This document shows positions 19,227-27,500 of a stretch of DNA of 27,500 nt, piece after piece. The stretch lies in the NCBI GenBank assembly GCA_001465935.1, contig LNKV01000021.1, positions 1 to 27,500 on the forward strand, given 5' to 3'. Within the stretch, counting starts at the first letter, position 1; each line of letters opens with the position of its first letter. The position numbers and the translations under genes were made by a program. The notes below the pieces were generated by a model. It was not told the DNA's origin. It was given only the letters and a program-made list of their open reading frames with translations, and searched no databases. This stretch comes from Clarireedia homoeocarpa. Lineage: Eukaryota; Ascomycota; Leotiomycetes; Helotiales; Rutstroemiaceae.

Positions 19227-20652
19227 GAACATAACCAACTTATCATCCAAGTTAAAAAAAAAAATAAAAAATAAAAAAAAAACTTTAGAATATATTGCTT
19301 AGATACCTACCCTACCTATCGTATTTATTTACTTACTTATAGCTTCTCGTAGAAGAGTTTGACTGAGCTTGGTGTGTATATTGTAACTTAACGACCTTAC
19401 GGAAGGTGTTAAGATCTTATATACATGAATCATTCGGCGCTATAATATCGAACGTTTGAGTGTATCCTTCGTAAACCGCGGGCAATATAATGAATGAGCT
19501 GCTGCTGCAATCTCAGAATTAGTGGACAATCCGCTTGAAAGAATATCAGTAAAGTAATCATAGAATAGGCACTTGTCTTTGATTAAACAGACACCTCACA
19601 CTCAAACAATCCAAGGGAAGAATGCAATTAAGTCAGGTATCTTATTATCCATTTAATCTCCCTGCTTTCCTATCCTAACCTAACTGCCAATCTACCAAAG
19701 GCCATCATCGCCATATCGCCAACCACCACCTATATTCTGGATATAACATCTAGAATCTGTCTGATCTGATCTTGGGTATCTCCATCCAACAAGCCAACCT
19801 TCCATAAAAGTTCTCCCAACTCTGCTCCACCTTTAAAAAAGAATTCACAATCACCTCCTCACAACCAAAGAAGCAAATCCCCTCCGCCTACAATCCAAAT
19901 CAATCACCCCTCCATTAAGAAAGATGAAGACGCCTCCTTATCCCATCCCATCCATCCCTCCATACCGATCCCATCCGCGCCCGATGCATTGCCAGATTCC
20001 ACTCCTCTTTATGAGAAGTAGCAAGCAATGAATCCCATTCAATTATTTCTCAAGCCCCCATTTTTGTTGATTGACCCGAAATGACCAGAATGTGCTGTGC
20101 AAGAAGGGTATGAAGAAAACACTTAAAACTTTCCGTCAAAAACAAAAGAAAAAGATTTTGAATTCCACTCCTTTCAACCAACTCTCTTTCCTTTTTTTTT
20201 TTTTTAAATGTTTTCTTCTCGAGCCACGAGTTCTTCCTCTCATCGATTAAATCAATTCCCAAGGTAGAGTGCGCCCCGACAAGAAACAAAGGAAAGAAAG
20301 AGAGTTTGGGTTGAGCTGAAGAGCAGTGTGTGCATTGTGTGTGTATGCATATGAGTGTTTTAAATAAGAAACGCTAGAACGACAAAATATGATGTGTTGA
20401 AGTAAAATAAAACCGAAGACTCGCTAATGCCAAATATTTTCGATGAGAACGCTGATGCTGTACCGAACACAAGGACGATGAAAACCGTAAGATCCGAGGC
20501 TTATGATCGACGTCGACGAAATAAAGGACGAATTTTTGCACAATCAACACAAATTGTGGTATATGTGTGAGTCTGGTATGGTAGATTGTTCGAGATCGAA
20601 TTGGGATGGGTATGGAAGTTGGGGAATCGAACAATTGGAAACGAGACCAAAA

Positions 20653-21941
20653 TTATTGTTGCATGACAACGTCTTGAGATTGGTAGGTCTGCTGCGTTGG
20701 GAATTGTTGTTGCTGCTGTTGACCATATTGCATCTGGGCTTGAGGGGTCGGTGTGATCGGACACCTAGGTGCTGATGTTTGGTAACCTTTGACTTCATTC
20801 GAAGTGGCTGCACCAAAGTATTCACCCTCTGGTGTGATTGGTGGAGTTAGATAACCATTAATAACATGTTGTCCGTAAACCTTCTGGGGGGTGCTGTAGA
20901 CATCGTGGTGTTGCATCGACTTGGACATTGATGGTTCGGCTGGTGGTGTTGGGGGAGTAACGTGGCATTGGCTCATAGCCGCTTGTTGTAATAAGAACCT
21001 TCGAAGAACCTCGGATACTCGGGAGAGATGAGGGGAAGCGTACTTTCTGGCGAGGACTGAAGAAGGTTGGTTAAGTTGTCTGGAAAGGCTCAACATTAAC
21101 TCTGAGTCCACTTGTCCATAGGTGTCGATCTCTGGGCAACCAAGGATATCTCTTGAAAGTGCTAACGAAGCACGTGCCATGGCGGAAGGTTTGACTGAGA
21201 CGAATTCTTTGTGGTACAATGCCATTTCGCAAATATACCACGACAAGTGCTCGACGGTCATGTCGTCATATTCGGGTCCCTCCAGTAAGGCAAGCTGTAA
21301 CCAGCTATCAACAGTAGGGTGACCAATCATCCACTCCAACGTATTAAGAACATGCCACTCCATCTGGGTGAACATCTCCTCGTCGTATAACGAACAGCAC
21401 ATAGATTTCAACTCTCGGATCATTGGTACACGCTCCTTCTTGTCTCCATACTTGGCAGCAATGAGGAGAGCAGCACATCCGACCAACTGGTAGTGTCTCT
21501 TGTAGACGACGCGGCGCGAGCAGTATCGATCGAGGAGGTTGACAGCAAGGTGCAGAGTTTCTGGGAGAAGTTGGAAGGCGGAGTGGGCTTCAATTAAAAA
21601 GTCAATAAGATATGGTCGCATGAACCATTGGATCTCTTGTTGAATCTCAATTGAGGCAACGTCAGGCATGGTCGTTTCCTATTTAGAAGAAAAAAAAAAT
21701 TAGTATGGGATTCCAGCAAGCTCCAAAGACCCGATGAACTAACCTCCATCTGCGCCATGTGATCAATTATATCATCCATGTAAGCATCACAAGCCTGTCG
21801 AGATAACTCATTTGCCATAGCTTCTTGCCTCCTTCGTCCCATCATCTTGATGTATTCTTGCGAGTTGGGGCGAGGTTGTTGCGATTGCTGAAAGCTTGAA
21901 TCCTCCACGAAGAAAGTGTCACAAGGTTGATTGTACGACAT
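20653..21941 (-). CDS. G1/S-specific cyclin (Cln1/Cln3/PucA-like)
   Basis: Two exons, 21941-21744 and 21678-20653, join in phase (65-base intron, donor GTTAGT, acceptor AATAG) to 407 residues. The ATG has an AAAATG context. The cyclin box spans about 80-205: IQWFMRPYLIDFLIEAHSAF, then LPETLHLAVNLLDRY, LVGCAALLIAAKYGDK and a second fold beginning near PTVDSWLQLALLE. The MRPYLIDFL variant of MRAILIDWL and the overall order fit fungal G1 cyclins rather than B-type cyclins; no destruction box is evident. The C-terminal third is disordered, with TPPTPPAEP, YSTPQK, LTPPITPEGEYF and ITPTPQ (many minimal CDK sites) and a six-Gln run, consistent with phosphorylation-dependent turnover. It should activate the Cdc28/NimX-type CDK at Start. 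Filamentous ascomycetes usually have one such gene, so it is likely essential. The 3' side runs into a long intergenic region. Confidence 0.88.
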
Positions 21942-22323
21942 TTTGAACGGCGGTGTTGTAAGTTATCGAGGTGGTGATGTTTGAGTGGAAGTTGGGTAGT
22001 CGGAATGAACGGACGTCAAGTTCTCCAGGAGCTTCGACTTGACAGTGACTGTAGATAGACACTGGGATGGTTGGTTCTTCTGTAAAGGAATGTATCGAAT
22101 CGTTCAATAGATGGAACAATACAGTAGTTGGATGGTATTAAATTATTAATGAGTGTAGTTGTACTATAGTCGGAAAATGAATGGCAATGGCTAGTAAAAG
22201 CGCAAAGATGTAAAGATGGAATCCTTTGAAAGTTGATATCGGCTTAAGCAGTGGCGGGTGAATATCACTTATAAAAGATCCCGGACAGATTCTAACGAAT
22301 GGTGAATTATGATTAGCAAGATC
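21942..22323 (-). promoter_or_regulatory. ATG-free probable 5' leader of the cyclin gene
   Basis: On the minus strand no ATG occurs for 382 bases before the cyclin start; the first upstream one is at 22326-22324. Random sequence would give about six. This suggests a 5' untranslated region under selection against upstream start codons. The transcription start is not known. Confidence 0.5.
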
Positions 22324-22815
22324 CATTTGACCGGGAGGGCAAGGGAAGAAAGAGGCGCTTGTGCGAATTATCTCATAGCAGCCAGGAACGTGCAGTAGTG
22401 GAGAACTTGGAAAGCCATTGAAGAGGGATAGAGGCAGGAGGGGGGGGATTCTGAAGAATTGGAAATCAAGGTCGGGACTCACCAAAAGGTAGATCCTCCT
22501 AGTGGAAAATTCTCTTGACGAATGGGTTGAGGAGGTTGCCGTGAAAATGTGTTTAATATTCTCCGGATGCGAAAGATGGGATGAACGAGTAAACGTCTCC
22601 GACCTTTGGCTGTGCTGGCTCGAAATCTATGGAACTTGTGGTGATTACGTGCCGAGTCTCGGGGGAATCTGAGGAACGTGGAGGTGTGGAAGAATGTTGA
22701 ACACAGAGATGCGCGACGGTTGGCATGTAAGTGCTAACTAAGTAAGGGAGAGAGTTGAATGTCAGTTCAATGCCTCTCTTTCTTTTATAGCGGGAGGAGA
22801 GGATGTGAATTGATT

Positions 22816-22860
22816 AAGAGAGAGACTGAGGGAGAGAGAGAGAGCGAGAGAGAGAGAAGA
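22816..22860. repeat. GA-rich microsatellite
   Basis: An imperfect (GA)n array with a few interruptions. On the minus strand, sense for the cyclin, it is a CT tract, a common core-promoter feature in fungi. Confidence 0.8.
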
Positions 22861-23188
22861 GTGGGCGATGGAAAGAGTGGATTAGAGTGGATTCGATTGA
22901 ACGGATGAATTGGATGGAGATGGGTGAGGAAAGAGGATGAAGCAATGCATAAAAGTTCCAGGTTCCAGCTCACAATTGAAGTTGTCGAGTATCTGAGCTT
23001 TCAATTGTGGAGCCAAATTTAACTCCTTTTTGGTAAGGAGCCTTTTGATGGAAATTGAGATGGACACCGAGGTAAGAGGGAGAACAGGACCATTTTAGAA
23101 ACAATTGAGAAAAAAAAAATATTTATTACCTCGAAACAAATAGCAGAATTGGGAAACTCTGTGGCAGAAATAGACACGGCGAGCGGTC

Positions 23189-23289
23189 TTTTTTTTTTTT
23201 TTTTTGCGAGAGGTTTTTTTTTTTTCGGATTTTCTAAGGAAGGTCGGAGAAAAGATTATTGTATGTATGTGTGTGTGTGTGTGGTGTGT
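23189..23289. repeat. Poly-T tracts followed by a GT microsatellite
   Basis: Runs of 17 T (23189-23205) and 12 T (23214-23225) are followed by a GTAT/GT array at 23261-23289. These are typical slippage-prone tracts and likely nucleosome-poor. Confidence 0.8.
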
Positions 23290-23546
23290 AGTGGGTACCG
23301 GTGAGATGAGAGGGAGCTTTTCGATATTGAATGGGACTCTTTGGAACAATTGGTGAATATGTTCTCGCAGTGTTCTATTCAATTCACGAAAGGGTAGTCT
23401 TCGTGGTGTTGGCTGGAGGGGTGGCGGTGGTGGAGGAGGTATATTAGGTAGGTGAGTTCTGATGTCTGTTTATCCTCTTACGAATTGAGTACGTGGTTGA
23501 CAGTTATGGACAGCCGCGTTTGGAAGTCCAGATACGAATCCTAGTA

Positions 23547-23576
23547 GGTCGAGGTCGAGGTCGAGGTCGAGGTCGA
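23547..23576. repeat. Hexanucleotide repeat (GGTCGA)5
   Basis: Five perfect copies of GGTCGA, thirty bases with no interruption, suggesting recent expansion. Confidence 0.9.
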
Positions 23577-23914
23577 TGGAGCTTCAATCCAACAAAGCTT
23601 CACTGCACCGTCTTCCCCAATGGCCGGGTGTTTTCGAATCTTTTGGCGAGCCTTTTTTTCGAGCTTCAACATAACAGGGTGTCAATTAATAGAGGCCTCG
23701 TTGGTTCCTTCGAATGATGGATCATAGGAAGGGCTTTCAGAGGAGAAGGAGGGAAAGAGAAATCGAGAATGAGGGAAGAGGAGGAGATAAAAGAGGAGGG
23801 GAAAAAGAAGGATGAAGATTCAAGGAGTGACTGATGAGAATCGAGAGGTGAATGTAAGAAAGTAGTTTTACTAGTCGAGCGGACGTGTGAGTAGTAAGTA
23901 CACACAGTCGCAGT

Positions 23915-24060
23915 AAGGTCAGGTCAGGCAAGGTCAGGCAAGGTCAAGGTAGCTGGGCTGGGCGTGCGTGAGCGTGTGAGCGTGCGGGTGTGGGTGGGAG
24001 TGGATGTGGGAGTGGATGTGGGCGTGAGCGTGGGTGTGGGTGTGTGGATGTGGGTGTGGG
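23915..24060. repeat. AGGTC/AGGC repeat and adjoining GTGG-rich tract
   Basis: Alternating AGGTC and AGGCA units (23915-23951) are followed by about 100 bases almost restricted to G and T with GTGGG and GTGTGG runs (23961-24060). The second part has many GGG runs on the plus strand and could form a G-quadruplex. Confidence 0.75.
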
Positions 24061-24069
24061 ATACTGTGT

Positions 24070-24175
24070 CGCTTCTTGCTGCTTGCTGCTTGCTTCTTGC
24101 TCTTGCGTTGCTTTGCTTTGCGTTGCTTCTGCTTCTGCTTCTGCTTCTGCGTCTGCTCCTCTCTGCTTCTGCTAA
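24070..24175. repeat. GCTT/TTCTGC compound repeat
   Basis: TTGCTGC, TTGC, TTTGC and TTCTGC units run for about 100 bases, with four near-perfect TTCTGC copies at 24125-24150. It adjoins the GTGG-rich tract, so composition flips sharply near 24065. Confidence 0.75.
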
Positions 24176-24906
24176 ACCAAAATTCAAAGACCCGGCCCTA
24201 AGAGCATCGTCTTCCCGCCAAGCGAAAAAAGAACCAGGACCTGGAGCTGGGAATAGATGACGGTCGGAGGACTGCATTGGGTATGGTCGGCAGATTATTA
24301 CTTTTTTCGCTGGGTACTTGGATCTTGCCCCGGTTGGGTCCAAGGGAGGAAGCGTTGCGTCTGCTCATCAATTCGTCTGCTCATCAATTCACAAGTTGTT
24401 CATAATTCTACCTGGAATCCCAGGCACCCACGGCTCCGAGTAGCTCTTCGTAGCTCTTCGTAACTCCTCGTTGCTTCTCATCCAGTAATTCTCGTAGTTC
24501 TACTCTGTAAAGGACGTCCCCCCCCTCTCCCCCCTCTCCCTCTCCCCCCAATCATCCCAGCAGCAGGCTGGCAGCACCTCAGAGCGCGCTCGTCCCTTGT
24601 GCCCCTTGTGCCCCTTGGCTCGCTGTGGCTCTCTGAAATAACATCCCAGGACTACGTAAGGTCGACGAGAGGCGACGCGGGAATCGGTCTTTGGCTGTTT
24701 CCACCGTGTCATTGGTGAATGGGGTAAAAGATTACAGCAGGGGGGGGCCATCGCGGATGGATGTTCCTTTGTTCGTTGGCTAGCACCGAAGCGGCTTAGA
24801 AGCACCGAAGCGGTTTAGAGATGGGCGAAAAGACATGCTTGAACCTCCTAAGCGATACTGGAACGAGTAAAGCAGGACCACCGTGGAAATGGGCGGGAAA
24901 TGGGAG

Positions 24907-24970
24907 ACAAAGCCACAAAGACACAAAGACACAAAGACACAGAGGCACAAAGGCACAAAGGCACAAGGGC
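24907..24970. repeat. 9-bp minisatellite (ACAAAGACAC/ACAAAGGC type)
   Basis: Seven or so units of CACAAAGA or CACAAAGG follow in tandem; the left units carry GA and the right units GG, so two unit variants form blocks. Confidence 0.8.
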
Positions 24971-25246
24971 ACTTCTCTTGGTTTGGATTCGGCGTGGAGT
25001 CGCAGAAGCTACGGGCAATAGTAAAATTGATACGGAGTCTTCTCACCAAACTTCGAGAAGGGCGGTCGCACGTTTGGACCATTTCATTGGACGAGTGCAA
25101 GATCACGTAGGGTATTGCAGGTATGGTATGGGTATGGTAGGCTAATCTCTGAAGTTGTTTGTGTGTTGCTTTGTTGCTTCATCCTTCATCCCTTGTATCC
25201 GGCATCTTGGAAAAGGTTGATCGGCCACGCCAAAACGCGTCAGCAA

Positions 25247-25277
25247 AGAGGAGAGGGAGAGGGCGAGGGCGAGGGCG
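25247..25277. repeat. GAGGGC-type hexanucleotide repeat
   Basis: GAGAGG/GAGGGC units repeat about five times, with short G runs on the plus strand. Confidence 0.7.
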
Positions 25278-25314
25278 TATGGATCCAATAGATGCTGTCG
25301 AATCCGGTGACTCT

Positions 25315-25364
25315 GGTGCTGCTGCTTGGTACTGCTGCTGGTGCTGGTGCTGGTGCTGGTGCTC
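25315..25364. repeat. GGTGCT/GCTGCT repeat
   Basis: GCTGCT units grade into four perfect TGGTGC copies. It is not part of a credible coding frame. Confidence 0.75.
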
Positions 25365-25906
25365 AGTGGAGTCGATCATAGATCATGCTTCCGTTGATAC
25401 CGACCAGCACCAAAGTATGGCTGTGGCTGCTGCACTTACTTATGCAGCAACATTTTTATGCCTTCATTATTACGCTTTATGGTCTTAACTTGCTCTACCT
25501 GCCTGCTCCTGCAATATGCCCATCCGAGCCCACCTCATCGCCCGCTCCTCTCTTGGCAAATCAAATCGAACACTGACCAGCAACCAGTGACCACCACCAC
25601 CACTAGTCTTTTCTATTATTACTGCCCCTCTACGAAGTATCTCCATCTTCTGGCTTCTGGTGTCACTACGAAAGTATGACTTGACTTACCGCAAGGACTT
25701 ATCCACAGCATCCGAGAAATCGAGCAACGCGGGTCACTCCACTATTATCAAAAAGAATGGAAATAGTCTCACACATTTTTGCCTCGAGTTTTGGGCTCTG
25801 GAGTCATAGTTCATGGAACTATAAAACTTGGACCATTTAGAGATCCTTGAAGATTGTCACGTCGACGGAATATGCTCCCTACAATATCAATATTACTGCA
25901 ATATTC

Positions 25907-25979
25907 CAATCAATCAATCAATCCAGCAATCAATCCAGCAATCAATCAATCGATCAATCAATCCAAATCCAATCCAATG
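25907..25979. repeat. CAAT tetranucleotide array
   Basis: Tandem CAAT with CCAGCAAT interruptions and a trailing CCAAT-rich segment. Several CCAAT pentamers result, matching the core site of the Hap/CBF complex. Confidence 0.8.
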
Positions 25980-26458
25980 CGACTTACTCACCTGCCTGAG
26001 ATATTGAAATATACCCAGCAACTGCATTGTCCTTACGCCCACCACCCACATGCATAACCCCAGTCGACCATGCAGGAAACAATTCCATCCAGAAATTTAT
26101 TTGCGACCACTTCGCACGGGACTAACGGGACGAGCGTTGATTGGCTCGCTGGCTTTCCCCTTCGATCCAAACTCATCTCATCCCAAACATATAATACTCG
26201 CGACATATCCATTCATAACTCGACGATTTGATATCGCGAAGATAGCATTTTGCTTCGTTGTTCATTTTATGTAGGAAATGGGGTTTTACTTTTTTTCTTC
26301 CCTCACTGTTTCTACTTGCTGAGCATGATTACATCAGGGAACAGCCTTGAATATGGAGAAAAAAATGCACTGCACTGCACCGCACCGCCTCTGTTCGGTC
26401 TGCAATCAGAGGCTGAGAAGAGTGGTTATTGGTTGACAAAGCACGACGAAATCAAGGC

Positions 26459-26506
26459 AATGGGATTGCCAATGGGATTGCCAATGGGATTGCCTATTGG
26501 ATTGCG
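26459..26506. repeat. 12-bp minisatellite AATGGGATTGCC
   Basis: Three perfect 12-bp copies are followed by one diverged copy. The unit length is a multiple of three, so frames through it stay open, but no credible gene surrounds it. Confidence 0.85.
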
Positions 26507-26670
26507 TGCATCGATGCGACAGTGCACACTTGCACCGAAAAATAACATCCCCCTCTCTCTGCCCCGAGCCAACAGATCAAATCAATCGCACTGAATATGA
26601 GATCTCCGTCTAGGAAGTCATTGATCGTCTTGCATACAGCTCTAACAGTCATACATTTATTTAACCTGCA

Positions 26671-26712
26671 CTGTCCATTGATGTCTGTCCATTGATGTCT
26701 GTCCATTGATGT
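26671..26712. repeat. 14-bp minisatellite CTGTCCATTGATGT
   Basis: Three perfect tandem copies of 14 bases, suggesting recent duplication. Confidence 0.9.
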
Positions 26713-27111
26713 TCATTCATCCTTCCGGGGGGGGGACAAGTGGTGTTTGTTTCATGGAAATGGAAAACAACTTAATCCGCCGTCGCTCCCTGGTCACAGT
26801 ATTGTACAGTTTAGGGAAACCTCCTTTTTTATGTATATACTTTGGTATCTTAGCGGCAGGAATTGTGCATACGGGGGTAATGTTGCGGAGATATACCTGC
26901 GTCTTCGCCTTCGCTTTCGCCTTCTACCCAAAAAATAACGCTCACGCCGAAACTCATTATGCGTACGACTTGGCTTCGTACTACGCCACATAATCGGTTG
27001 GCTTACAGCCGAGTGTAAGCTATTTCCGGATTGTATCGTATCGGATTGTATCATCGTATCGTCTCGTCTCGTCCGTTCTATTCCACTCAGAACGTTTGAT
27101 GTTGGTTATGT

Positions 27112-27200
27112 TCAGGTACAGGACAGGCACAGGACAGGCACAGGACAGAACAGGCACAGAACAGGCACAGGACAGGCACAGGCACAGGCACAGGCACAAA
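27112..27200. repeat. CAGGCA/CAGGACAGG minisatellite
   Basis: Units ACAGG, ACAGGC and ACAGA alternate for nearly 90 bases, ending in four perfect ACAGGC copies. It contains almost no T. Confidence 0.85.
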
Positions 27201-27500
27201 CACCTCCTTGTACCTTTGATTATTTTTGTAACTCCATTTGTGTGCAGTGTTTGTTTGGCAGTCCGACTCTTACTGCCGGGCTGCTGAAATTTTAAATCGA
27301 TAACTACAGGCAGGACTTTGTAATTTAAGTGACTTTGATATGATCCTACCTAGCCAACTTACTTGATGGATACATGACCTTTTCCCCGAAGCTAGCAGCA
27401 GCAGCGTTCTCCCACCAACGAAAAGCTTACTTTGTGCATCGAATCGAATAATTTGATCTGGCTTGGCCCCAAACTTGATCTCTGGTTTGTCTCCTCCTTG

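Larger units (their letters stand above)
18897..20652. other. Intergenic region downstream of the cyclin, G-poor at its left end
   Basis: It holds the G-free tract (18930-19226), an A-rich run (19254-19282), pyrimidine-rich sequence around 19650-19980, and the probable 3' untranslated region of the cyclin toward its right end. Open frames here are low-complexity Pro/His/Leu-rich translations of C-rich DNA and are not credible genes. Confidence 0.55.
22324..27500. other. Gene-free, repeat-dense region upstream of the cyclin
   Basis: Over 5 kb show no credible coding gene: open frames are short, low in complexity and mostly translations of simple repeats. At least a dozen unrelated microsatellite or minisatellite arrays are spread through it (listed separately). 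No tRNA or rRNA is recognisable. It may hold the distal promoter of the cyclin, a long non-coding transcript, or the promoter of a plus-strand gene beyond the window. Confidence 0.6.

Noticed and set aside
23924..24343. Minus-strand 139-codon frame rich in Thr-Pro and Ser-Arg
   Set aside because: Most of it is translation of the GTGG and TTCTGC tandem repeats; no conserved segment or intron structure supports a gene.
26250..26594. Frame with a GLPM repeat that could be a small repeat protein
   Set aside because: The repeat is a 12-bp DNA minisatellite; the flanking residues look random and no start context stands out.

Overview
The window looks like nuclear DNA of a filamentous ascomycete (Pezizomycotina, possibly Leotiomycetes; the class is a guess from overall style). 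The reasons are short GT-AG introns of about 45-150 bases with CTAAC/CTGAC-like branch sites, and gene families typical of these fungi: a rhodopsin-like integral membrane protein, a hybrid histidine kinase, a NACHT-WD40 NOD-like receptor and a G1 cyclin. All exon models are read by eye from splice signals and frame continuity; none has been checked against transcripts.

Layout. 1-671: upstream sequence. 672-1973 (+): four-exon multi-pass membrane protein of the fungal rhodopsin/SAT4/PTH11-like class, apparently intact. 1974-5802: long intergenic stretch with no convincing gene, only short anonymous ORFs. 5803-9911 (+): four-exon hybrid histidine kinase of about 1263 residues with PAS-type sensor modules, HisKA, HATPase and receiver. 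9912-10501: convergent intergenic gap. 10502-13162 (-): large unrecognised protein with an uncertain intron. 13729-17637 (-): fungal NLR with a SesA-type N-terminus, a Q/N/G-rich amyloid-like linker, NACHT and eight WD40 repeats, interrupted by one in-frame TGA where the family normally has a tryptophan. 18417-18758: a solo LTR with a perfect 5-bp target duplication. 18930-19226: 297 bases without a single G. 20653-21941 (-): two-exon G1/S cyclin with a 382-nt ATG-free stretch just upstream. 22324-27500: more than 5 kb with no credible gene but about a dozen unrelated simple and minisatellite arrays.

The genes do not form an obvious pathway. Three act in sensing (membrane receptor-like protein, histidine kinase, NLR) and one in cell-cycle entry, but no operon-like or biosynthetic cluster is visible. 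The most interesting material is the NLR (candidate amyloid signalling segment plus a single nonsense codon separating NACHT from WD40), the solo LTR with enhancer-like repeats, the G-free tract and the repeat-dense region upstream of the cyclin.
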